Assembly: GCA_021413865.1 (NCBI GenBank)
Contig: JAIOPN010000014.1
Location: 431,986 to 495,985 of the forward strand
DNA from: Planctomycetota bacterium
GTDB lineage: Bacteria > Planctomycetota > Phycisphaerae > Phycisphaerales > Phycisphaeraceae
Direction of reading: 5' to 3'
DNA length: 64,000 nucleotides
The position numbers and the translations under genes were made by a program. Positions 47,058-55,372 of the stretch are shown here, piece by piece. The notes under the pieces were generated by a model that had not been told where the DNA came from, ran no database searches, and saw only the letters and a program-made list of their open reading frames with translations. Position 1 is the first letter of the stretch; every line of letters begins with the position of its first letter.

Positions 47058-47705
47058 ATGTCATCGACCCCGAACAACCCCGGCACCCCCGCAACCCCGA
47101 ACAACGACCAGACCGATGAGGCCCTGGTCCACCGTTATCAGTCCGGGGATGTCCACGCTTTCGAGACCCTGGTCGCCCGCTACCAGGTCGAGTTATTCCA
47201 TTTCCTGGCACGATTTACGGGAAATCGCACCACCGCCGACGATCTATTCCAGGAAACCTTCCTCCAGGTTCACATCTCCGCCGAAAACTTCGACACCGAA
47301 CGAAGATTCCGCCCCTGGCTTTTTACGATTGCGGCGAACAAAGCCAGGGACCACCTGCGTAGAAACCATCGGAGACAAACCTCCTCCCTCTCCGCCCCGG
47401 TCAACGGCTATGGAGACGAGGGGGGCGAGTTTGTCGATCTGATGCAGGCGGACCTCGAACAGCCGCCCGAGGAAGTCGAGCGACGCGAGGTCCAGGAGAT
47501 GGTTCGGGAAACGGTCCGGCTGATGCCCGAGCACCTGCGCGAAATCCTTCTCTTGGCGTACTTTCACCAGTTCGCCTACAAGGAGGTCGCCGACATGCTC
47601 CAGATCCCGCTCGGGACGGTGAAAAGCAGGTTGCACGCGGCCGTGGCGGCGTTCGCCGAATTGTGGAAGCAACGCACGAAGGACGCACCACCGCCGATCG
47701 GATGA
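47058..47705 (+). CDS. ECF-type RNA polymerase sigma factor
   Basis: 215 aa. Region 2 spans VARYQVELFHFLARFTGNRT to ADDLFQETFLQVHISAEN and RRFRPWLFTIAANKARDHLR; region 4 is MPEHLREILLLAYFHQFAYK with a helix-turn-helix (EVADMLQIPLGTVKSRLHAA). There is no region 1 or 3, as in ECF sigmas. The first ~18 residues are Asn/Pro/Thr-rich. A GATAAT hexamer lies 18 nt before the start. It is followed, after palindromic element D, by a membrane protein that may be its anti-sigma factor. Confidence 0.94.
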   Translation: MSSTPNNPGTPATPNNDQTDEALVHRYQSGDVHAFETLVARYQVELFHFLARFTGNRTTADDLFQETFLQVHISAENFDTERRFRPWLFTIAANKARDHLRRNHRRQTSSLSAPVNGYGDEGGEFVDLMQADLEQPPEEVERREVQEMVRETVRLMPEHLREILLLAYFHQFAYKEVADMLQIPLGTVKSRLHAAVAAFAELWKQRTKDAPPPIG

Positions 47706-47720
47706 GATGTGAGGATGTCC

Positions 47721-47829
47721 GGTGGGGCGGGCGTCTCGCCTGCCGCCGGCCTTCCGAGGCCGGGTCTGAGTTCAAAAATGAAGAAACGGCAATAGAGAAA
47801 CAAGAAGCAGGCGGGACGCCCGCCCCACC
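47721..47829. repeat. Palindromic element, family 1 copy D, between sigma factor and partner
   Basis: Arms 47721-47742 and 47808-47829. Same orientation as copy C; the two resemble each other over the whole element and the right flank (GATTCAGAAGAACCCGATACC here). The sigma gene is therefore bracketed by two direct copies. Confidence 0.85.
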
Positions 47830-47895
47830 GGATTCAGAAGAACCCGATACCGCGACTCTTGGACATTCAGCGAGGCAGGGGAAGAATAAGAACGT

Positions 47896-48768
47896 ATGAG
47901 CACCCACGACCACACACACGATGCCGGTAAGAGCCGCAAGCCCCTGAGCGCCGACGAGGCGGCGGTGCTGGACGGCGTGATCGCACGCCTGAGCGCCAAC
48001 GACCGCGTCCCCGCCGACCCGGCCAAGCTGCTCGACGTGGACCCCTCGTGTGAACAGGGCAAACGCGCCCTGGGCTGGATGAAGGTGATCGGCCACTGCC
48101 CCTGCGACACGCCCGCGGTCGATCTGGCCAAGCGGACCATGGCACGGGTGAACGAATCGAGGCTCCGTCAGAAGTTCACCAGGCCCGCGACCGGCTGGCG
48201 CACGCGTTCCGCCTCCTGGACCTGGGCCGAGTTCGGCGCCGTCGCCGCCATGCTCGTCATCGGCTTTGTCCTCCTCTGGCCGGTCGTCCACCGCACACCC
48301 CAGGACACCGCCAGACTCGCCGGAGGGGCCGGGGGCAACAGCCTCAACATGGCCGGGCAGAGCATGGGGACCTACGGCAACAGCCTCACCTCACTCTTCA
48401 AATCACCCTGGAACACGCCCCCCACGCTCTCTACTCCCGCCGACAGCTTCAACGCCTACAACCCCTCTCCGACCGAACCCCGCGCCGGCCTGCTCCGCAT
48501 CGAGCCCTTCAACCCCCTCCAGCCCGACGGCCGCAGGCTCCTGACCATCGCCGTCCCCGACGCCGCCAACTCCCCCGACTACGGCCTCTCGGGCCTCCAG
48601 CAGGGCGCGGGCCAGTACCTCAACATCCAGCGCCCCGACGGCATGCGCCTGCGTATCCAGCTCCCCGCCGACGCCCACGTCCGCTGGAGCGACAACCCCG
48701 CCGGCCCCGGCGGCATCTGGATCATCCGCGGAACCTTCCCGGCGGCGAACCAGACGGACAATAAGTAA
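47896..48768 (+). CDS. Single-pass membrane protein, putative anti-sigma factor
   Basis: 290 aa. A soluble N-terminus (~105 residues) is followed by one membrane helix (FGAVAAMLVIGFVLLWPVV) and an extracytoplasmic Asn/Pro/Ser-rich domain. This N-in topology plus its place 190 bp after the ECF sigma gene suggest an anti-sigma role. A zinc-binding anti-sigma (ZAS) motif is not seen; HCPCDTP has Cys-x-Cys but not the full pattern. The ribosome site is poor. Functional call is inference from context. Confidence 0.6.
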   Translation: MSTHDHTHDAGKSRKPLSADEAAVLDGVIARLSANDRVPADPAKLLDVDPSCEQGKRALGWMKVIGHCPCDTPAVDLAKRTMARVNESRLRQKFTRPATGWRTRSASWTWAEFGAVAAMLVIGFVLLWPVVHRTPQDTARLAGGAGGNSLNMAGQSMGTYGNSLTSLFKSPWNTPPTLSTPADSFNAYNPSPTEPRAGLLRIEPFNPLQPDGRRLLTIAVPDAANSPDYGLSGLQQGAGQYLNIQRPDGMRLRIQLPADAHVRWSDNPAGPGGIWIIRGTFPAANQTDNK

Positions 48769-48795
48769 ATTCTCCGAACGCGGCCCGGCGGCGTG

Positions 48796-49857
48796 TTAGT
48801 CGCGGGGTGTAGGCCCGGCGGCGGAGGCCTCGACGAGGCGGATGTCGTCATCGCTCAGGCCGTAGAGTTCATAGACAAGCTGATCGATCTGCCGGTCGGT
48901 GGCCTCGATCTGCCGCCGGAGCCCGGTCTTCTCCTGATCCGTCCGCGCCGCGGCCAGCTTCTTGTGCAGGCCAAGCATGCCGTCCACCAGCGCTACCATA
49001 CGGTCGTGGCGGGACTTGTCGATGGGATTGGCGAAGTCGATTCGGCAGATGGGAAACTGTCGGATAGTGTGCGGATATGTGTGAAAGCCGCCCCCCGTTC
49101 GAATACCTTCGCCCGTTAGCACGAGATAGCAATAGGTCGACACCAACGAACTCGTCACGCAGCCACACAGGTATTTAAGATCGTAACTCGCCGAAATAGC
49201 GATCTCTTCGGTTGAAAACGTTCGATCTTTTTTAATGTCGGATTTTCGAACGGCACACAATATGGTGTGATCGCAGTAGAGCCCGGTTGTATCGAGCGTC
49301 GACTCGATGCGATGAGTTCCCGTAATGTCCCGCACCATCAGTTTGTCCGATTCAAAGAATCGTGGCCACCGAGGGCCGTACATCTGGTCGGCAAGCGACC
49401 AATCAACGTACTTGCCATCCCACGAAGCAGAATAGCGATAAAGATCACGACCGCTGATCATTTTTTTACATTGCTGCGACTCGGCTTTTGAGCGAATGAC
49501 GAAATCTTTGCCAAACTTTCCCTTAACTTTGCTGGACATCTGAGCGCCATAGTTGATGTAGCACAATTCATCCAACTTGATGGATGCGCCATCAATTTTG
49601 CGAATGAGATTTGATGCTTGAATCGACAAGTCTAGGCGGATCATCGTTTCTTGCTGACTACCCATCGAACCTTGACTGATGGCATGCGATGGAACAATGC
49701 CGTTGCACAGGTATTTGGAAGAGTTGTTGCCTGGCTTCAAAACCTGAATCAAGGAGTCTGATGCAGCTTTCCGTTTCAACATCACCGGCACAATCGTTAT
49801 CACGGGGACGCGCCCAAATACTCGAACGGTGCGAAGATCAGCGGCGAAATAAAGGGG
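48796..49857 (-). pseudogene. Truncated type IIG restriction enzyme remnant (specificity domain)
   Basis: The open frame runs from 49857 to 48796 without a natural start. It encodes ~350 residues resembling the C-terminal TaqI-like target-recognition domain of type IIG/Eco57I-type enzymes: YINYGAQMSSKVKGKF, KMISGRDLYRYSASWDGKYV, GPRWPRFFESDKLMVRDITG, YCDHTILCAV and FHTYPHTIRQFPI, then a coiled coil (LHKKLAAARTDQEKTGLRRQ). The methyltransferase half that should precede it is absent. GC is far below the surroundings. The upstream break lies next to a sequence (TTAATGCTCCTGACCCC) like the 3' ends of Y1 transposase genes. A GTG at 49803 is the first possible start if any product is made. Confidence 0.7.
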
Positions 49858-49903
49858 TCAGGAGCATTAATCGCGCACCGCGGGTGCGTTGCGGCGGGTC
49901 GGG

Positions 49904-50944
49904 TCACTCCTCCGTCTTCACGCCCATCTGCGCCATCAGCGCGTCGAACTGGTCGAGCGAGTAGAACTCGATGGTCAGCGTGCCCGCCCCCTTGCGGCGG
50001 CCGGCGCGGAGGTGGACCTTGGTCTGTAACTGACGGCCGATCTGCTCTTCGAGGTCCGACAGGTGCGCGGGCCGCGTGGGCATGGCGCGCGGGGCCGATT
50101 CCCCCGCTCCCGCCGCTTCCGCGGTCTGGCCGGTCGCGTGGCGCACCGCCTGTTCCACCTGCCTGACCGACCAGTCGTGCCGGATCGCCCGCTCGGCCAG
50201 GGTTTTTTGTTGGGCCGGGTCGCTCAGGCCCGCCAACGCCTTCGCCTGACCGCCCGACACCCGCCCTTCCTGAATCCAGGCCCGGACATCTTCTTGTAAA
50301 GCAAGTAAACGCAATGAGTTAGACACCGAAGACCGCTCCACGCCCACGCGCTCGGCGATCTCTTCGTGGCTCAGATGGAAGTGCGTGAGCAGGTGTTGAA
50401 ACGCTTCAGCACGCTCGATCGGGTTCAGGTCTTCGCGCTGTAGGTTCTCGACCAACGCCCACTCGGCGACCTTGCGGTCATCCAAATCACGCACCAGGGC
50501 GGGGATGGCTTCGAGCCCCGCCATCTGGGCGGCGCGCCAGCGGCGCTCGCCGGCGACCAGCTCGAAGAGGGTCGGACTGGAGGGCGACCGCCTGAGGATC
50601 ACCGGCTGGATCAATCCCTCGCTCTTGATCGACTCGGCGAGCTGATGGAGGGCGGTCTCGTCGAACCGTTGGCGGGGCTGGTGCGGGTTGGTCAGGATGG
50701 AGGCGATGGGGACGAGCAGCACGGCATCGGCCGGGGGGGCGGCCGGGGGGGCGGCGGAGGGGGAGAAAGAGATCACATGCGTACCGCCGGCGAGGCCGGT
50801 GGGTGTGCCGGGCGGGTGCGAGGCGGGCGGGGCAGGATTGGGGTGATTGGTGTGGGCCGGCGCCGGAACGATGACCGGTTGCCCCATTAGGCTGCTGAGC
50901 CCTTTGCCCAGGCGGGGGGTGCGTGCTTTGATGATGTTGGCCAT
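49904..50944 (-). CDS. parB: Chromosome-partitioning protein ParB
   Basis: 346-aa CTPase/DNA-binding clamp that loads at parS sites. The N-terminus (ARTPRLGKGLSSLMG) is ParB-typical, followed by a ~60-residue Pro/Ala linker. The ParB/Spo0J core has TNPHQPRQRFDE, GLIQPVILRR, LVAGERRWRAAQMAG and ENLQREDLNPIERAEAF, and the helix-turn-helix EEIAERVGVERSSVSNSLRL. The C-terminal dimerisation part is intact. A GGAGG ribosome site precedes the ATG. parA is not adjacent in the window. Two parS-like palindromes lie just upstream. Confidence 0.95.
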   Translation of the reverse strand: MANIIKARTPRLGKGLSSLMGQPVIVPAPAHTNHPNPAPPASHPPGTPTGLAGGTHVISFSPSAAPPAAPPADAVLLVPIASILTNPHQPRQRFDETALHQLAESIKSEGLIQPVILRRSPSSPTLFELVAGERRWRAAQMAGLEAIPALVRDLDDRKVAEWALVENLQREDLNPIERAEAFQHLLTHFHLSHEEIAERVGVERSSVSNSLRLLALQEDVRAWIQEGRVSGGQAKALAGLSDPAQQKTLAERAIRHDWSVRQVEQAVRHATGQTAEAAGAGESAPRAMPTRPAHLSDLEEQIGRQLQTKVHLRAGRRKGAGTLTIEFYSLDQFDALMAQMGVKTEE

Positions 50945-51074
50945 GGTCAACCTCCGTGTTGAGTGTGCTTCCCTGCTTTTTCGGACGGATGGGGTGAACG
51001 GGATGCAGTGTATCGCGCCGCGCTGGCGCTGCAAGGGGGGCCTGAGAGGTTTGTGTGGGTTTTCGGTGATGTCA

Positions 51075-51090
51075 TGTTCCACGTGGAACA
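51075..51090. promoter_or_regulatory. parS-like site 1
   Basis: TGTTCCACGTGGAACA is a perfect 16-bp palindrome differing from the consensus parS (TGTTTCACGTGAAACA) only at the symmetric T/A pair. It lies 131 bp upstream of the parB start. Confidence 0.9.
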
Positions 51091-51142
51091 GTGGTAGTCC
51101 TCAAAGCCCAGGCATGGCCATGTCTGGGCTTTTCGCATCCGA

Positions 51143-51158
51143 TGTTCCACGTGGAACA
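51143..51158. promoter_or_regulatory. parS-like site 2
   Basis: A second identical 16-bp palindrome, 68 bp from the first. Paired parS sites beside parB suggest proximity to the replication origin and possibly autoregulation. Confidence 0.9.
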
Positions 51159-51230
51159 GCCCCGGTTGACGCGTTTGCTACACTCCCCGCGGCAGATCAA
51201 AATTGTTCACCGCACCCGGAAGGAACCACG

Positions 51231-51845
51231 ATGGCCGACCGCGAGCCCGAGATCGAAGTGATCGCCCGGGGTGTCTGGGTTGAGGCGGGGCATCTCCTAC
51301 TCTGTCGAAACCGCGAGCGGGGGCACCTCTTTCTCCCCGGTGGCCACGTCGAGTTCAACGAACCCGCCCAGTTGGCCCTTGAGCGCGAGTTTCGTGAGGA
51401 AGCCGGGCTGGCCGTCAAGGCGGGGCAATTCATCGGTGTGTTCGAGGCGGGGTTTGACCAGGTGGGCAAACGGGGCCCCCGCCGACATCACGAACTCAAC
51501 TTCCTGTTCCTGATCCACCCCGGCCGATCCTCTCGTAAATCCCCCCGACGCCTCCCCCGCGGTTCATCCCCCTCCCGCCCATTACGCCGGACTGCATTAC
51601 GGACATCGCCCACGGCACCGCCCCACCTCCCCCTCGTCGCCAGCCTCGAAGCGCACATCGAGTTCATCTGGCACCCCCTGCTATCGCCCCGAGCCCGCGG
51701 GACGCCCCCTCTACGCATCTTGCCCGACGGCATCGAAGAGTACCTGCGTCTCGCGCTGGCCGAAGCGCCAGGAATGAGCGCCCGCGATTCGCGTCCGGGT
51801 TGGAAGAGCGTCTGGACCCCTGCCCAACCACACCGTCGGAAATAG
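51231..51845 (+). CDS. NUDIX hydrolase with extended insert
   Basis: 204 aa. The Nudix box is intact (GGHVEFNEPAQLALEREFRE then EAGL; G-x5-E-x7-REFREEAGL), so it should hydrolyse a nucleoside diphosphate derivative. Between ELNFLFLIHPG and HIEFIWHPL lies an Arg/Ser/Pro-rich insert (residues ~100-135) that looks like low-complexity filler and may be a recent expansion. An AAGGAA ribosome site precedes the ATG; upstream in-frame codons run over the parS sites and are rejected. Divergent from parB. Confidence 0.88.
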   Translation: MADREPEIEVIARGVWVEAGHLLLCRNRERGHLFLPGGHVEFNEPAQLALEREFREEAGLAVKAGQFIGVFEAGFDQVGKRGPRRHHELNFLFLIHPGRSSRKSPRRLPRGSSPSRPLRRTALRTSPTAPPHLPLVASLEAHIEFIWHPLLSPRARGTPPLRILPDGIEEYLRLALAEAPGMSARDSRPGWKSVWTPAQPHRRK

Positions 51846-51854
51846 ACCCACGTC

Positions 51855-51928
51855 GGGTGGCTGGGGCAGAGTCTTCGATGCCCCGGCTCTTCGTGAGCGC
51901 AGCGCCGGGGCTTCGGAAGACCTTAGCC
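51855..51928. repeat. Inverted repeat, family 2 copy 2
   Basis: GGGTGGCTGGGGCAGAGTC and onwards is a near-identical, opposite-orientation copy of the inner part of the long palindrome at 22528-22690. Internal pairing of GCCCCGGCTCTTCG with CGCCGGGGC is kept. It lies right after the NUDIX gene. Confidence 0.75.
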
Positions 51929-52013
51929 GGGTGACACTGGTCGGCTTCTTGGCAGACCAGTGCTCGTGGGTGTTAGAAAGACACTGGTCACGAAGACGCG
52001 ACCAGTGGCACCC
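51929..52013. repeat. Inverted repeat built on CACTGGTC / GACCAGTG
   Basis: GGGTGACACTGGTC (51929) pairs with GACCAGTGGCACCC (52000). A second GACCAGTG and CACTGGTC lie inside, so two nested hairpins are possible. It directly abuts the family 2 copy. No gene. Confidence 0.7.
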
Positions 52014-52266
52014 GATAACATCGGAATCAGGAATGCTCTCGACGGCCGCCTAATCCGCGTGCACCAAAATGAACATCGTTCACACAGGTCTGCGGCCGTG
52101 TTGAACACGCGTCGATCGATTGGGGTGATCCGCACCTCCAGGGTCCACGATAAATGATCGTTGTTCACTACCCCAAACCCTACTGACGCTACCGCCCATA
52201 TCGCTCATGCCGATTTTGTCATCTGGGTCGTCAAGCCTCCCCATCGGACGATCCGATATCACGAGC

Positions 52267-53139
52267 ATGTCGCAGCCCACTAATAAGCCGTCGCCCGACG
52301 CCGCCCCACAGAACCAGCCCATTGGCACCCCCGGTAACCCCGGAAACCCCGGAAACCCCGACGACCTCATGCGCGTCGAGCAGCTCCTGGAGCACTTCGA
52401 GAAGCTCGAGGTCCAATTCCAGCAGGTCCGCGACGGCCTGACCCATTCCCACCGGCTGGCGACCCTAGGCACCATCGCCTCGATCATCGCCCACGAATAC
52501 AACAACATCCTGACCCCGATCATCTCCTACGCCCAGCTCGCCCTGGCCAAGCCGGACGACCGGGACTTCATGAAGAAGGCGCTGGAGAAGTCGCTGCAGG
52601 GCGCCGAGCGCGCCGCCAACATCAGCTCCTCGCTCCTGGGCTTTGCCCGCGAGGCCGACCAGAAGCACGCCGCCAAGCTGCGCACCGTCGTCGATGAGTC
52701 CGTCGCCTGCCTGGCGCGGGAGCCTAAGAAGGACGGCATCCAGCTCACGCTCGACATCCCCGACATCCAGGTCGCCATGACGCCGCTGAGCCTGCAGCAG
52801 GTTCTCGTCAACCTGATCCTCAACGCGCGGCAGGCGATGAACAAGGGCGGCGGCAGGCTCGCCATCACGGCACGCGTGGACAAGGGCCTGGTGCAGATCG
52901 ACGTGGCGGACACAGGCCCGGGGATCCCGGACCAGATCAGGGACCGGCTCTTCGAGCCGTTCGTGACACACCGCCCCTCGACCGGCGAGGCCGGCGAGAA
53001 GCGCGGCACGGGCCTGGGGCTCTGCATCTGCCGCGACCTGGTCCGCCAGGCGGGCGGCAACATCACCTGCGACTCCGAGCCGGGGAAGGGGACCACCTTC
53101 CACATCACCGTCCCCAAGGCCGACGATCTCTTCGCCTGA
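52267..53139 (+). CDS. Soluble histidine kinase
   Basis: 290 aa. A short Pro/Asn/Gly-rich N-terminus, then a coiled-coil lead (RVEQLLEHFEKLEVQFQQVR), the phospho-His helix LATLGTIASIIAHEYNNILT (H-E-x-N/D), and the HATPase domain: N box NLILNARQAMN, G1 DVADTGPGIPD, F box LFEPFVTH, and G2 GTGLGLCICRD. No membrane or sensor domain, so input must come from a partner. A start at 52207 would add 20 residues. No response regulator is adjacent. Confidence 0.88.
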   Translation: MSQPTNKPSPDAAPQNQPIGTPGNPGNPGNPDDLMRVEQLLEHFEKLEVQFQQVRDGLTHSHRLATLGTIASIIAHEYNNILTPIISYAQLALAKPDDRDFMKKALEKSLQGAERAANISSSLLGFAREADQKHAAKLRTVVDESVACLAREPKKDGIQLTLDIPDIQVAMTPLSLQQVLVNLILNARQAMNKGGGRLAITARVDKGLVQIDVADTGPGIPDQIRDRLFEPFVTHRPSTGEAGEKRGTGLGLCICRDLVRQAGGNITCDSEPGKGTTFHITVPKADDLFA

Positions 53140-53283
53140 AACAACTGTTGATTATTCATTGAACTTCACGGCCGATGTCCGGTCTTGTGTTGAATATCTA
53201 TTTGACTTTCGTCCGGCCCTTGCGGTTTAGCGTCCACGCCTCCCGCCGGAAGGGCGGGGGTAGTGGTCCCATTTGGATTTCAT

Positions 53284-53397
53284 CCCATAGCCCCCCGTTC
53301 CGCCGGGGGGTTCTTCGTTGGAGGACCGTACGCGCGGTGAATGTTGCGTGTCCGGGGATCGCTCGCGGAACCCCCCGGCGGAGCCGGGGGCTATGGG
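53284..53397. repeat. Inverted repeat CCCATAGCCCCC...GGGGGCTATGGG
   Basis: Arms of about 30 bp (53284-53313 and 53368-53397) pair with few mismatches, enclosing 54 bp. It lies between the histidine kinase and the secreted protein genes; on the plus strand it ends 82 bp before the next ATG. Confidence 0.75.
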
Positions 53398-53479
53398 AAG
53401 AGGGAGATTTTTCAAAAAGGATCACTATCCGGGTGGGTACACTTTTACGCACGCACGCGCCCCGCAAAGGAACAACCCC

Positions 53480-54193
53480 ATGCCCCGCAGTCTCCTGCCG
53501 CTGATCCTCGCGTCACTGATCGTCTTCACCGCCGCCGCGTCCGCCGCCGAGCGGAAGGAGATCGCGGCCGTGGACTCCAACGAGCTGGGCCGTGAAACGC
53601 AGCGCTCCGTCGCCACCGGCGAGTCGCTGAGCTTTGTCTGGGTGGTCCCGCAGGAGTTCTGGTCGGTGGCGTTGTCGAAGAACGGCTCGGTGCCCGCGGC
53701 GGACCGCGCCGCGATGACCGACGCGCTCCGGCCGTACATGATCGTCGCCGTCGTGCGCGCGGACGTTTCACCCAACGCGGCGCTGCTCTTCCACGACGAG
53801 GGTGCGGTGAAGGAGAGCGTGGGGGTCAGTTATGTGAACGCCGCGGGGGAGACGGTGCCGATGCAGATCGCCAGGGACGTCAGCCCGAAGGCCGCGCAGG
53901 TGGTGGGCCTGTTCAAGCCGATGCTCCGGGGCACGCTGGGCCGGCTGGGCGAGAGCCTGCACGTGTTCATCTATAAGGACACGGACGCGGACGGCAGGCG
54001 GATCGCCTCGCCGTACCAGCCCGGACGGGTGCGCGTCGCGCTGGCGCCGCTGGGCAAGGACGCGGGGGGCGTGCGCGACGTCGAGTTCCCGCTCGACGCG
54101 CTCTTCGTCCCGCGCAAATGCGAGAAGTGCGGCCGCGAGCAGCACATCTCCTGGAAGTTCTGCCCGTGGGACGGCGCGCCGCTGAAGGAGTGA
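53480..54193 (+). CDS. Secreted protein with C-terminal zinc ribbon
   Basis: 237 aa. A signal peptide (PRSLLPLILASLIVFTAAAS, cut near ASA) leads to a beta-rich domain without a recognised fold. The C-terminus carries CEKCGREQHISWKFCPWDG, a Cys4-like zinc ribbon with only three clear Cys. An AAAGGAA ribosome site precedes the ATG; the upstream frame overlaps the inverted repeat. The combination of export and a ribbon is unusual. Function unknown. Confidence 0.75.
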   Translation: MPRSLLPLILASLIVFTAAASAAERKEIAAVDSNELGRETQRSVATGESLSFVWVVPQEFWSVALSKNGSVPAADRAAMTDALRPYMIVAVVRADVSPNAALLFHDEGAVKESVGVSYVNAAGETVPMQIARDVSPKAAQVVGLFKPMLRGTLGRLGESLHVFIYKDTDADGRRIASPYQPGRVRVALAPLGKDAGGVRDVEFPLDALFVPRKCEKCGREQHISWKFCPWDGAPLKE

Positions 54194-54239
54194 CGCGCGG
54201 CGGCGCAGTACGAGCTCCGCGCGGGATTTCCTTTACGAT

Positions 54240-55103
54240 ATGGGCGTGAAGCGAGAGCTCGATCTAACCAGTGCGGACAACCCACGCGTGAAGGCGGTGG
54301 CGAAGCTGCGCGAGCACCGGCGGCGGCGCGAGACGGGGCTGTTCGTGGCCGAGGGGCTGCGCGAGGTCGGCCGGGCGCGGGCGGCGGGGCTGCGCGTGGT
54401 GGAACTCTACTGGTCGCCCGACATGCTGCACGGCGCGGAGCGCGGTGAAGCGGAGGCGCTGGTCGCGGCGGCGGGTGATGAGGGGGCGATCACGGCGCGG
54501 GTCGGCGAGGCGTTGATGCGCAAGATGGCGTACACGGAAAACCCGCCGGGGCTGCTGGCGGTGATGGAGCAGCCGGCCTGGGCGCGGGCGTCGCTCGCCG
54601 AGGCGATGGGCCTGCTGAAGATGGGCGCGGAGGCGGGCAAGGATGAGTTGTGGCTGGTGGCGGTGGGGATCGAGAAGCCGGGGAACCTGGGCGCGATGCT
54701 GCGCACCGCCGACGCGGCGGGGGTGACGGCGGTGCTGGTCGCCGACGCGGTCGTTGATGCGTTCAATCCGAATGCGATCCGCGCCAGCACGGGCGCGGTC
54801 TTCACACTGCCGGTGCTGGGCGCGACGGGCGAGGAGGCGCGGCACATGCTGCGCGGGCGCGGGGTGCGGCTGCTGGCGGCGACGCCGGACGGAGCGACAC
54901 CGCACACCAGGACGGACATGACCGGCGCGGTGGCGCTGGTGATCGGGCCGGAGGACACGGGTTTGGATGAAGCATGGTTGAAGGAGGCGGCGGGGCGGGT
55001 GTCGATCCCGATGCTCGGCCGGTCCACCGATTCGCTCAACGCCTCGGTCGCGGCGGCGGTGCTGCTCTTCGAGGCCCGCCGGCAGCGCGACAAGGGAAAG
55101 TGA
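54240..55103 (+). CDS. SpoU/TrmH-family RNA 2'-O-methyltransferase
   Basis: 287 aa. An N-terminal substrate-binding part (DNPRVKAVAKLREHRRRRET) precedes the knotted SPOUT domain: motif 1 PGNLGAMLRTADAAG, motif 2 LVIGPEDTGLDEAWL (usually G-x-E-x-x-G), motif 3 VSIPMLGRSTDSLNASVAAA. It should methylate a ribose in rRNA or tRNA. The ATG sits directly after a TACGAT string. Convergent with rpoN. Confidence 0.92.
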   Translation: MGVKRELDLTSADNPRVKAVAKLREHRRRRETGLFVAEGLREVGRARAAGLRVVELYWSPDMLHGAERGEAEALVAAAGDEGAITARVGEALMRKMAYTENPPGLLAVMEQPAWARASLAEAMGLLKMGAEAGKDELWLVAVGIEKPGNLGAMLRTADAAGVTAVLVADAVVDAFNPNAIRASTGAVFTLPVLGATGEEARHMLRGRGVRLLAATPDGATPHTRTDMTGAVALVIGPEDTGLDEAWLKEAAGRVSIPMLGRSTDSLNASVAAAVLLFEARRQRDKGK

Positions 55104-55372
55104 TGGCCCGACGCCGGACGAGCCGCTCTCTGAATCAGGCCCCGTGACCGCAGACGGGTGATATGGATTCGCCTTGAATCTCGTGCGTGTACCATGCACC
55201 GCCATATCGAGCATCCCCTCGATTGGCGTCGGCCTAGATACATTGGTCAGGTAAAGGTTTCCCGTCGATCCAAACTGGATTCCACCTGCCGCGGGCGCTC
55301 CCTCCGAGATGTGGGTAATTGAAAGCTTCGCGGAACGGACACGACTCAGCACCGCCATAGAAGACAAGAGGG

